A stretch of DNA of 38,100 nt from a gamma proteobacterium symbiont of Taylorina sp. (GTDB lineage: Bacteria; Pseudomonadota; Gammaproteobacteria; GRL18). The position numbers and the translations under genes were made by a program. Every line of letters starts with the position of its first letter. Position 1 is the first letter of the stretch. Under the pieces are notes generated by a model. The model saw only the letters and a program-made list of their open reading frames with translations. It was not told the origin of the DNA and ran no database searches. Positions 27,836 through 35,385 of this stretch are shown here, piece by piece. The stretch covers positions 1 through 38,100 of the forward strand of contig JAHXIV010000050.1 in NCBI GenBank assembly GCA_025655455.1. Direction: 5' to 3'.

Positions 27836-28534
27836 TTATTTCAAATTCATAGATGTAATTTCATCTTCCGTTAAATACCGCCATTCACCATCACCCAGTT
27901 GAGCATCTAAAGTAATTGTGCCGATACTGATACGGTGAAGTGCTTCAACATGGTTGCCCACCGCAGCAAACATACGTTTAACCTGATGATAGCGGCCTTC
28001 CTGAATACTTAATAATACCTTCTGTTTTGATTGTAAAATAAGTTGAGCAGGAAGAGTTGGTTTTATCTCATTATTGAGTAATAGTCCTTTTTTAAAGATT
28101 TCAATAATATCTGCATCAACCTTTTCTGTCAAATCTACCAGATAAGATTTCTGACAGTTTTTTTTAGGTGAGGTTATACGATGTGACCATTGGCCATCAT
28201 CAGTGATGAGTACCAGCCCGGTGGTATCCACATCCAACCGTCCGACAATATGCAGGCGGTCTCGTTTATCAATATCAAGTAGATTTAACACGGAAGGATG
28301 TACTTCATCCTGAGTTGAACAAATATACCCCAAAGGCTTATTCAACATGATATATCGATGATCCAGAGCTGATATCAGCTTATCAAAATAACATACCTTA
28401 TCTGCAGGATTAATTTTAAACGCTGTATTTTTTATACATTCAAGATTCACTGAAACCTGACCAGATGAAATTGCTTGTTTGGCTAAAGAGCGAGTCAGGT
28501 TTGTATTTTGAGCAATGTATTTATCGAGTCTCAT
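27836..28534 (-). CDS. rsuA: 16S rRNA pseudouridine(516) synthase
   Basis: RsuA converts U516 of 16S rRNA to pseudouridine. The 232-residue protein starts with an S4 RNA-binding domain (MRLDKYIAQNTNLTRSLAKQ) and has the catalytic GRLDVDTTGLVLITDDGQWS, with D101 as the nucleophile. The segments QWSHRITSP, EGRYHQVKRMFAAVGNHVEALHR and GTITLDAQLGDGEWRYLTEDE closely resemble E. coli RsuA, which favours RsuA over RluB, RluE or RluF. It converges on the cytidylyltransferase-like gene (66-nt gap, no obvious terminator) and is 35 nt downstream of the unknown gene on the same strand, so the two may be co-transcribed. No good Shine-Dalgarno is seen. Confidence 0.94.
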   Translation of the reverse strand: MRLDKYIAQNTNLTRSLAKQAISSGQVSVNLECIKNTAFKINPADKVCYFDKLISALDHRYIMLNKPLGYICSTQDEVHPSVLNLLDIDKRDRLHIVGRLDVDTTGLVLITDDGQWSHRITSPKKNCQKSYLVDLTEKVDADIIEIFKKGLLLNNEIKPTLPAQLILQSKQKVLLSIQEGRYHQVKRMFAAVGNHVEALHRISIGTITLDAQLGDGEWRYLTEDEITSMNLK

Positions 28535-28569
28535 GAGAATATTTAATCGGGTGTCTGTTACTGACTAAA

Positions 28570-29430
28570 CTATTTTTTAGCGGCTTTGTTAATATTCCAG
28601 GATACTGACTGAACTAAGCGAGCACTTGCTTTTGGTAACGGAATACTCTTTAACTTTTCTAGATTCCATGTTGTAAAAAATAGCTGCCCTTCTTTAATTA
28701 GTTTTTCAACAATGACAAACTGCTCATCCAAATCATCTGCCCATTTACAATAACGAGTGAGTGAAGAAATTTCATCCGGATTATCAACAAGTTTTTTTAG
28801 TTCTAGTAACGGTTTTAATATTTTACCGATAAGTTCTTCCCGGATATCCAATGCAAATATGTTTAAACCCTGCAGTTGCCCAATATCGTCTAGTTGAGAT
28901 TGATCACATTCATTTTCAATAAGCTCTGAAAGAATAGTATTATCATCCATATTTATTGCTAATTTTTTTAATGCAGAAAGTAGCTCTATCGGGTAGGTGT
29001 CACAAAAACTGTTTAACACACGATAAAGCCAGTTTGCGCCCTTAGGTGCCTGTTTAAGCTCATTAACTCGCTCTTTAATGTTATCTTGTTCAAGTATTTT
29101 ATTTAATCGAATTTTCTGTTTTCTAATTTTAATGTTATCTTGAATAATCTTTTTCTGTTTATCGAAACTTACACCAAAAAATCGTTGTCCACAATCTTCA
29201 CAGAGATTGGTCTCTTTTTCATCTGAAGTACGCACCAGAAAACCACGTTTATGAGTCTGAAGACAATCACTCACACCACATTGAGCACTTTCATCCTTGA
29301 ATGAATAATAAGCTGTGATGTGAACAAAGTGATGTTTTACTGGTTTAATTGGAGATTCATAGCAAGGACGATGAATAATATCATTCCATGATTTAAGTAT
29401 TATTTCTTCTTCAATTTTGAAAATGGACAT
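28570..29430 (-). CDS. Unknown protein with a four-cysteine zinc-ribbon-like motif
   Basis: I do not recognise this 286-residue protein. Near the N-terminus it has C51-x4-C56 and C77-x2-C80 (CGVSDC, then LCEDCGQRFFG), spaced like a C4 zinc ribbon. A Lys/Gln/Ile-rich stretch (about 88-125) is likely a coiled coil. The remainder is mixed helical, rich in Leu/Glu/Lys, without a signal peptide or membrane segment, so a soluble cytoplasmic protein is likely. AGAGGA lies about 10 nt before the ATG. It is directly upstream of rsuA. A nucleic-acid- or protein-binding role would fit the zinc motif, but nothing more can be claimed. Confidence 0.75.
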   Translation of the reverse strand: MSIFKIEEEIILKSWNDIIHRPCYESPIKPVKHHFVHITAYYSFKDESAQCGVSDCLQTHKRGFLVRTSDEKETNLCEDCGQRFFGVSFDKQKKIIQDNIKIRKQKIRLNKILEQDNIKERVNELKQAPKGANWLYRVLNSFCDTYPIELLSALKKLAINMDDNTILSELIENECDQSQLDDIGQLQGLNIFALDIREELIGKILKPLLELKKLVDNPDEISSLTRYCKWADDLDEQFVIVEKLIKEGQLFFTTWNLEKLKSIPLPKASARLVQSVSWNINKAAKK

Positions 29431-30046
29431 GGATTTTTTTCCTCTTTACGAATAAATAGTTGTTTGTGAAAATACTTGCTCTATATATTAATGCTCATAT
29501 TATTTAAATATGATCTCATTTGAGTGTGTTATAACATACAGTAAATTAGGATACTTTTGTTTGCCCTGACTTTTAAATGTATAATGACATTGAAAGTAAT
29601 AAAACAAATAGCAATAATTGTGTCAAGAATATCTTCTTAAAAACAAGTGGGTTCAACTGTGTTACAAAAACTTTCATTTTGTATTCTTCTTACTAGTTGT
29701 ATTTCTTGCCACATAAATTTGTTTCAGTACAAAGTCATTTGTTCAAAATCATTCTATATTGCTTAAAACTTCTCTTTTTTTCTTTCCAAAGACTTCAGGT
29801 GTAAAAATCTACAAATTATCAACTACATTATGTTGCTCTTTGTTATCAATTACAATACATGATGAATTGGTGTACAGTGAAGATGTGGCAACAAACTGAG
29901 TTTGATGACTATTTATACCACTCTGAGTTTCAGTATATTAATGTAATGTGATAGTCTTATAGATATAGCAATCGTAGTTGCAGCTGTCAGTGTATTCTTT
30001 TGTCTGGATTAATAGCCATTTAAGAAAATTGAAAGAAAAGGAAAAT
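29431..30046. other. Long AT-rich intergenic region
   Basis: About 616 nt between two divergent genes, with no convincing coding region. TATAAT occurs at 29580-29585 on the plus strand but without a well-spaced -35. A 10-bp palindrome TGTTATAACA lies at 29527-29536. A 29-codon reading frame at 29862-29951 has no ribosome site. The promoter of the CxxCH lipoprotein gene should lie here, but I cannot place it. The density of stops suggests decayed or non-coding sequence. Confidence 0.4.
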
Positions 30047-30628
30047 ATGATGATTAATCAGATAGGTAGTCCGTTTGTTCAATCACTATTTTGTTTTTTA
30101 GTGTTAGCAATAAGTGGCTGCATAATGGCTGCTTCAAATGACGAACTGGTTATAAATCCCAATCAGGGAAATATGACCGACCCCAGTAAAGAAATTCTGG
30201 TAAATGAAGATACATTTGTCTGTTTAAAAAAAATGCATCCTGTCCGAGGTTTCTTTGTTGGTAATTTATTGGGTCAGTTAGATGCCACAATTGCTTCTGC
30301 AAATCAACCGGAAGGTGCGTTTTATCCACCAGGTTCAATCGTGCAGTTGATTCCTACCGAAGTAATGGTTAAGCATCATAAAGGCTGGAGTGAAAAGACT
30401 AATGACTGGGAGTTTTTCGAACTGATTGTTTCAGAAAAAGGCTCTAAAATAAAAGTTCGTGGCACGACTCAGGTGATCAATAAATTTGGCGGCAATTGTC
30501 TCGAATGTCATCAGAAAGCCAAACCACAGTGGGATTTCATTTGTGAGGAAGATCATGGTTGTGATCCATTGCCTATCCCTGATTTTTTAATTCTCTGGAC
30601 GCAAAAAGGTGACCCTCGTTGCCCTTAG
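30047..30628 (+). CDS. Probable monohaem c-type cytochrome lipoprotein
   Basis: A 193-residue exported protein. AAAGGAAAAT just before it supports the ATG at 30047 (a second ATG follows at once); a longer frame to 29978 lacks a signal peptide start. Residues 1-25 form a signal sequence ending I-S-G-C, a lipobox, giving a lipid-anchored Cys25; cleavage after AA at 29 is the alternative. One haem-binding motif, C151-L-E-C-H155, lies in GGNCLECHQKAKPQWDFIC, with two further cysteines (C166, C172) in EEDHGCDPLPIPDF that may form a disulfide. No distal Met ligand is obvious. The rest is beta-rich. The specific function is unknown; a periplasmic electron carrier or haem sensor is possible. It stands alone. 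Confidence 0.75.
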   Translation: MMINQIGSPFVQSLFCFLVLAISGCIMAASNDELVINPNQGNMTDPSKEILVNEDTFVCLKKMHPVRGFFVGNLLGQLDATIASANQPEGAFYPPGSIVQLIPTEVMVKHHKGWSEKTNDWEFFELIVSEKGSKIKVRGTTQVINKFGGNCLECHQKAKPQWDFICEEDHGCDPLPIPDFLILWTQKGDPRCP

Positions 30629-30662
30629 ACATCTTTGATTTTTCGCAATTTCTATACTAATC

Positions 30663-30692
30663 GAGGCAGGGGCAACAACGGCATCCTGCCTC
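30663..30692. terminator. Hairpin between the convergent cytochrome-like and malic enzyme genes
   Basis: GAGGCAGG (30663-30670) pairs with CCTGCCTC (30685-30692) as a perfect 8-bp GC-rich stem with a 14-nt loop. Neither side has a strong T-run, so it would be a weak terminator for both convergent genes at best. Confidence 0.45.
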
Positions 30693-30727
30693 AAGTTGCA
30701 TTTCCACCGTCTATATATAGCACGTTA

Positions 30728-31993
30728 CTAACCAATAAATGGTCTATACGCTGTTCGTGCAACACCACTGTCAATAGCTGCCTGTGCCACAGCAGGGGGA
30801 ATAACTTCTATTAATCTGGGATCAAAGGGTTTTGGGATAATATAATCAGCACCAAAAGCCAGGCTTTCCAGATTATAAGCACGTAGAACCTCATCCGGTA
30901 CGGGAAGTTTAGCTAAGCTGGACAGTGCTTTTACGGCTGCGATTTCCATTGCGGTGTTAATAGTCGAAGCACGAACATCCAGAGCACCGCGAAAAATAAA
31001 GGGAAAGCCGAGTACATTGTTTATCTGATTCGGATAATCTGAACGTCCTGTGGCCATAATGAGATCACTTCGTACTGAATTGGCAATTTCAGGACAAATT
31101 TCAGGTTCCGGATTTGAAAGTGCAAAAATAATAGGCTTGTCAGCCATTGATGCTATCATCTCCGGAGTGACCAGATTGGCTCCTGAAACGCCGATTAAGA
31201 TGTCAGTTCCCTGCATAGCATCGCCTAAGGTTCTATCCTCAGTTGTTGTTGCAAATTCCTGCTTGTAGATATTGAGATCATCGCGATCATTATGGACAAC
31301 CCCTTTTCTGTCAATAATATTGATTTGATGTTTTTTGACACCTAAAGCGACAAGTAAACGCATAGAGGCAATGCCTGCAGAACCAGCACCAATACAGGTA
31401 ATTTTTACTTCATTGAGATTCTTACCCTGGATTTCCAGAGCGTTGAGTAAACCTGCAGAAATAATAATGGCGGTGCCATGCTGATCATCATGAAAGACAG
31501 GGATATCTAATTTTTCTTTTAATGCTTTTTCAACTTCAAAACAATGAGGAGCGGCAAGATCTTCAAGATTAATGCCGCCAAAGGTTGGAGCAATATTGAT
31601 TACGGTTTCAATGAATGATTGCGTTGAATCCGCATTGACTTCAATATCAAACACATCAATCCCTGCAAACTGTTTGAATAATACGCCTTTACCTTCCATT
31701 ACCGGTTTACCCGCTAAGGCACCTACATTTCCTAAGCCCAGTACGGCGGTACCATCGGTAATAACTGCCACTAAATTACCTTTTGTGGTGTAGCGGTATG
31801 CAAGATCCGGATCTTTTGCTATTTCTAATACGGGTTCTGCAACTCCGGGAGTATAGGCTAAAGATAATTCATCCTGAGATTCACAGGGTTTTGTTGCTAC
31901 TACACTGATTTTCCCTGGAATTGGGCTTGAATGATATTTTAAAGCTTTATCTCTTAAGGATTGCTGTTGATTTTTTTGAGAATTATTGGTCAC
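30728..31993 (-). CDS. NAD(P)-dependent malic enzyme (short form)
   Basis: Oxidatively decarboxylates malate to pyruvate, giving NAD(P)H. The protein is about 421 residues, i.e. the catalytic and Rossmann domains without the C-terminal phosphotransacetylase domain of E. coli MaeB. Visible are LSLAYTPGVAEP with the catalytic Tyr, GKGVLFKQFAGIDVFDIE with the catalytic Lys, GGINLEDLAAPHCFEVE and FHDDQHGTA with the metal-binding acids, and the dinucleotide-binding GAGSAGIASMRLL. I choose GTG at 31993, because AAGGA lies 7 nt upstream; ATGs 7 and 18 codons earlier lack a ribosome site. Malic enzyme, nuclease and rpmE in this order also occur downstream of ponA in Pseudomonas. Confidence 0.93.
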   Translation of the reverse strand: MTNNSQKNQQQSLRDKALKYHSSPIPGKISVVATKPCESQDELSLAYTPGVAEPVLEIAKDPDLAYRYTTKGNLVAVITDGTAVLGLGNVGALAGKPVMEGKGVLFKQFAGIDVFDIEVNADSTQSFIETVINIAPTFGGINLEDLAAPHCFEVEKALKEKLDIPVFHDDQHGTAIIISAGLLNALEIQGKNLNEVKITCIGAGSAGIASMRLLVALGVKKHQINIIDRKGVVHNDRDDLNIYKQEFATTTEDRTLGDAMQGTDILIGVSGANLVTPEMIASMADKPIIFALSNPEPEICPEIANSVRSDLIMATGRSDYPNQINNVLGFPFIFRGALDVRASTINTAMEIAAVKALSSLAKLPVPDEVLRAYNLESLAFGADYIIPKPFDPRLIEVIPPAVAQAAIDSGVARTAYRPFIG

Positions 31994-32059
31994 AAATATA
32001 TCCTTGTTATACATACAGAGTAACAGTTTCGTGCGAGCAGCAAGCAACTCAACTTAGCT

Positions 32060-32887
32060 TTATTCATTGACAGTCAGATCAAATAATGATCGTACATGAA
32101 TTGACTGACGCCCCTTATAATGATTGACCCAGCCCCTCAGTGATACGTTTTTTCCAGGTAAAGACTTAAAATTTATGCCGGGAAAATAGGGCTTATCCTT
32201 TTTAGCGATACGGACGGATAGGTTGTTTGTTAATTTTAAATAAATGCTTTTCCTGCTTTCGCTATATGAAGAAATATGACCTGAAATGAGATAATATCCC
32301 TTTGCTTTTTTAGATAAGTTTCGGGCAGCCCATAATTGATTCTCAGCTAGTTTCCATAAGCCTGCTCTTGATTTCCGAGCACTCTCTTCAATGTTGCGAA
32401 AACAGTGAATTTGCTGATTATTGGGTGGAACAACTATACTATGAGCCAGCCCCTGTTTCAGTAGCGACTCTTCTACATTTTGACCGTTTTCTAAAATAAC
32501 ATAAGCCAGAAGACGTTTATATCGATCATGTTTGTCTATGTCATAATACAGGCCAACAGTGCTATTTCCTTTAAGCAGTCTAAGCAGTGCTTTTCTGGCC
32601 TGTTGTGCAAAGGCTTGTGAAGCTTTGCCTTGGTAGCCGATTTCAGGTGTGTTGATGCCAATTAAGCGAACTTTTCGTCCATCATCTAAATGAATTGTAT
32701 CACCATCAACAATTCGGTCAACCTTAACCCATTCTTTTACTTTTTCTAATTGCTGTTGAGATGATAAACAGTGAGTGTTTGCTGTTGCTAAAGCGGGATT
32801 AATAATTAATGAGCAAAAAAATAAAGAATAAAAACAAAAAAAGCACTTTAGTTCTCTAAAGTGCCTTTGGTGAGCGAATAACGCCAT
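32060..32887 (-). CDS. Secreted thermonuclease (SNase-like) with C-terminal OB-like domain
   Basis: A 275-residue exported nuclease. A signal peptide covers about 1-36 (hydrophobic CFFCFYSLFFCSLII, then ALATA). The SNase domain (about 50-175) has DGDT (D63), RLIGINTPE (R74 and E82, equal to Arg35 and Glu43 of staphylococcal nuclease) and DRYKRLLAYV (R125, equal to Arg87), so the catalytic set is present. Residues about 195-275 (YLISGHISSYSESRKSIYLK, then GKNVSLRGWV) look like an OB-fold. The start overlaps a terminator: the stem at 32843-32864 and its T-run code for residues 8-17. There is no other start codon before the SNase domain. It lies between rpmE and the malic enzyme gene; a role in DNA scavenging or biofilm is inference. 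Confidence 0.88.
   Translation of the reverse strand: MALFAHQRHFRELKCFFCFYSLFFCSLIINPALATANTHCLSSQQQLEKVKEWVKVDRIVDGDTIHLDDGRKVRLIGINTPEIGYQGKASQAFAQQARKALLRLLKGNSTVGLYYDIDKHDRYKRLLAYVILENGQNVEESLLKQGLAHSIVVPPNNQQIHCFRNIEESARKSRAGLWKLAENQLWAARNLSKKAKGYYLISGHISSYSESRKSIYLKLTNNLSVRIAKKDKPYFPGINFKSLPGKNVSLRGWVNHYKGRQSIHVRSLFDLTVNE
32836..32864 (-). terminator. Intrinsic terminator of rpmE, inside the 5' end of the nuclease gene
   Basis: On the minus strand GCACTTTAG (32864-32856) and CTAAAGTGC (32851-32843) form a perfect 9-bp stem with a 4-nt loop, followed at once by seven Ts (32842-32836) and more T-rich sequence. This is a textbook terminator for rpmE (stop at 32915), yet it lies within codons 8-17 of the nuclease gene. 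Confidence 0.85.
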
Positions 32888-32914
32888 GACCTGTAACGGG
32901 TCTGTTTAAAAACT

Positions 32915-33121
32915 TTACTTCATACCATACTTCTGACGGAACTTATCAACGCGTCCTGCGGTATCAACCAGCTTTTGTTTACCAGTATAAAACGGGTGGC
33001 ATTTTGAACAAACTTCAATTGATAATGTTTCCTTACCAATTGTAGAACGTGTATTAAAATTATGACCGCAACTACAAGTTACACTCACTTCACTATATTC
33101 TGGATGGGTATCTGCTTTCAT
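32915..33121 (-). CDS. rpmE: 50S ribosomal protein L31 (zinc-binding type)
   Basis: L31 bridges the large and small ribosomal subunits. I start at the internal ATG (33121), giving 68 residues beginning [20 protein letters not shown], as in E. coli MKKDIHPKY; the earlier ATG would add eight residues not found in homologues. Four cysteines (CSC at 16 and 18, CSKC at 37 and 40) identify the zinc-containing form; its zinc-free paralogue is not seen here. The conserved end [20 protein letters not shown] is intact. It lies 124 nt after rho and ends before a strong terminator. Confidence 0.97.
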   Translation of the reverse strand: MKADTHPEYSEVSVTCSCGHNFNTRSTIGKETLSIEVCSKCHPFYTGKQKLVDTAGRVDKFRQKYGMK

Positions 33122-33245
33122 AATATTAAGCCTTATTAAATTCATTGAATGCCGCCACTCATAACAATCGTTATCAGTACCGCAAACTTGTGGAACGGGG
33201 GATCCTACTTGAAATCTGAGTTGGAGTCAAATAACATTAGTACTA

Positions 33246-34502
33246 TTAACGATTCATAGAATTAAAGAAACCATTATTGGTCTTTGTATCTTTCATTTTA
33301 TCCTGCATAAATTCCATTGCACTGATTTCATCCATAGGATGTAGAATTTTTCGTAAAATCCAGACCTTTTGTAGCTCGTCAGGTTCCATTAATAAATCTT
33401 CTTTACGGGTACCGGAACGGTTCATATTAATTGCCGGATAAATTCGTTTCTCAGCTAATTTACGGTTCAGGTGTAATTCCATATTACCCGTACCTTTAAA
33501 TTCTTCGAAAATAACTTCATCCATTTTTGATCCGGTATCAATTAATGCAGTTGCCAGAATGGTTAATGATCCACCTTCTTCAATATTTCGGGCAGCACCA
33601 AAAAAACGCTTGGGACGTTGTAATGCATTAGCATCAACACCACCAGTTAAAACCTTTCCGGATGATGGAATTACAGTATTATAGGCACGCGCCAAACGTG
33701 TAATTGAATCCAGTAATATCACTACATCATGCTTATGTTCAACCAGACGTTTTGCTTTTTCAATAACCATTTCAGCAACCTGAACATGGCGACTGGCTGG
33801 CTCATCAAAGGTGGAAGAAATGACTTCACCCTTAACAGAGCGCTCCATTTCTGTCACTTCTTCCGGCCGCTCGTCTATCAATAAAACAATCAGAAAACAA
33901 TCAGGATGGTTGGCGACAATGGATTGTGCAATATTCTGCAGCATCATCGTCTTACCTGTTTTAGGAGGAGCAACAATCAAACCACGCTGACCTTTGCCTG
34001 TTGGAGCCATGAGATCAATCACCCGGGCAGTGAAGTCCTCAGTACTGCCATTACCTTGTTCCATTGTAAAACGGTCATTAGGAAATAAGGGGGTGAGATT
34101 TTCAAATAAGACTTTATGGCGTGAATTTTCAGGTTCATCATAGTTAATCTGTTTAACTTTCAATAGCGCAAAATAGCGTTCACCATCCTTGGGTGGTCTT
34201 ATTTTTCCGGCAACAGTATCTCCTGTTCTTAGACTAAAGCGTCTGATCTGACTGGGAGAGACATAAATATCATCAGGTCCTGCCAGATAAGAGCTATCTG
34301 CGGAACGTAAAAAGCCAAAACCATCCTGGAGAATTTCCAGTACACCATCACCATAAATATCTTCACCACTCTTTGCCTGAGATTTGAGAATAGAGAAGAT
34401 GACGTCCTGCTTCCTGGCTCTGGAGATATTTTCGATGCCTAAGTCTTTAGCGATATCTAGTAATTCTGATGCAGTTTTTTGCTTTAATTCGGTAAGATTC
34501 AT
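33246..34502 (-). CDS. rho: Transcription termination factor Rho
   Basis: Rho is a hexameric RNA helicase that ends transcription of untranslated RNA. The 418-residue protein has the usual N-terminal helical and OB parts with the RNA-binding DGFGFLRS (60-67), Walker A APPKTGKT (178-185), Walker [16 protein letters not shown], the Q-loop region [20 protein letters not shown] and the R-loop [12 protein letters not shown]. No insertion is present, so it is the compact enteric type. AAAGG lies 5 nt before the ATG. It follows trxA after a 354-nt leader with two hairpins, as in the E. coli trxA-rho order; Rho genes are commonly autoregulated through such leaders. Confidence 0.99.
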   Translation of the reverse strand: MNLTELKQKTASELLDIAKDLGIENISRARKQDVIFSILKSQAKSGEDIYGDGVLEILQDGFGFLRSADSSYLAGPDDIYVSPSQIRRFSLRTGDTVAGKIRPPKDGERYFALLKVKQINYDEPENSRHKVLFENLTPLFPNDRFTMEQGNGSTEDFTARVIDLMAPTGKGQRGLIVAPPKTGKTMMLQNIAQSIVANHPDCFLIVLLIDERPEEVTEMERSVKGEVISSTFDEPASRHVQVAEMVIEKAKRLVEHKHDVVILLDSITRLARAYNTVIPSSGKVLTGGVDANALQRPKRFFGAARNIEEGGSLTILATALIDTGSKMDEVIFEEFKGTGNMELHLNRKLAEKRIYPAINMNRSGTRKEDLLMEPDELQKVWILRKILHPMDEISAMEFMQDKMKDTKTNNGFFNSMNR

Positions 34503-34856
34503 TTTAGCCTTTGCTTATTGATAAATATTGAGTTGATAATGTATGGATATGATTTTTTTATAATTTTTGTTTAATACAGATAGTAAGGTATGCTTTGAAA
34601 TCTTGGTGAGTAACTACTTATGTGTATCTGTTGTGTGGCTCGCTACGAATGGATTAATATCTTTCGGGAATTCTAACCTGATGGAAGGAAGCCTGTCAAG
34701 AAAAATATGATATGTAATTGAATATCTTTATAAAGTTAAAGTGAACTTTTCGCAAGGATTACATATTCTCATTGTAAAATATTTGTTGCGAGAAGTACTT
34801 GTCGTGAGTGTTGATCTTGTCAAATATGAAAGATCAACAGCCCCTGATCAACTGTT
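34503..34856 (-). promoter_or_regulatory. rho leader region with two hairpins
   Basis: The trxA-rho gap encodes no protein. Reading the minus strand after trxA, TGTTGATCTT-type arms (34839-34830 with 34818-34809) form a perfect 10-bp hairpin without a T-run. A second inverted repeat pairs 34796-34786 with 34755-34745 (11 positions, one wobble) and encloses a smaller TTACA/TGTAA stem. About 240 nt of leader then precede rho. A long rho leader is the site of Rho autoregulation in E. coli; the sequence here supports the position, not the mechanism. I could not place the promoter. Confidence 0.45.
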
Positions 34857-35183
34857 TTAAATATTGCTATCAATAAAGGCAGTTAATTGTGATTTTGATA
34901 CTGCGCCGACTTTAGTGGCTTCAACTTCACCACCTTTATACATCATTAGAGTCGGGATGCCGCGTATGCCAAATTTGGGTGGAGTATTGGGATTATCATC
35001 AATATTGAGCTTAGTCACTTTTAAGCGACCATCATATTCATCAGAAATTTCATCAAGAATAGGTGCTATCATCTTACAAGGGCCACACCAGTCTGCCCAG
35101 AAATCAACCAGCACAGGTAAATCACTCTGAAGTACTTCTTCATCAAAGGTATCGTCAGATACATAAACGATTTTATCGCTCAC
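34857..35183 (-). CDS. trxA: Thioredoxin 1
   Basis: TrxA is the general cytoplasmic disulfide reductant. The 108-residue protein carries the active site WCGPC (C33, C36), the preceding [10 protein letters not shown], the [22 protein letters not shown] region with the conserved cis-Pro, and the [13 protein letters not shown] end. The start is GTG at 35183, with GGAG 7 nt upstream. It is divergent from rep across 202 nt and upstream of rho, matching the enteric rep-trxA-rho neighbourhood. Confidence 0.98.
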   Translation of the reverse strand: MSDKIVYVSDDTFDEEVLQSDLPVLVDFWADWCGPCKMIAPILDEISDEYDGRLKVTKLNIDDNPNTPPKFGIRGIPTLMMYKGGEVEATKVGAVSKSQLTAFIDSNI

Positions 35184-35336
35184 TAAAATTCTCCAATTTA
35201 TATGGTAATATTTATTATTGAGTTATTCAATACACAAAGGATATAGCCCAAAGCTAAAATTTTCAAGCTCCTTTGTTAATTATTTAGTATTTAATTGATA
35301 AATCACCTGAAATATTAATAATTGTAATAAAAAATT

Positions 35337-35345
35337 TGCTAAAAT
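35337..35345 (+). promoter_or_regulatory. Candidate extended -10 for rep
   Basis: TGCTAAAAT (35337-35345) is an extended -10 element about 40 nt before the rep TTG start, in the trxA/rep divergent gap. No good -35 is present, as is often so for extended -10 promoters. Confidence 0.35.
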
Positions 35346-35385
35346 GAAGCTTTAAATTTTATGTATTTAATTCTGGAACATATAC

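Noticed and set aside
29862..29951. 29-codon reading frame in the long intergenic region
   Set aside because: No Shine-Dalgarno sequence, no recognisable protein, and too short to support.
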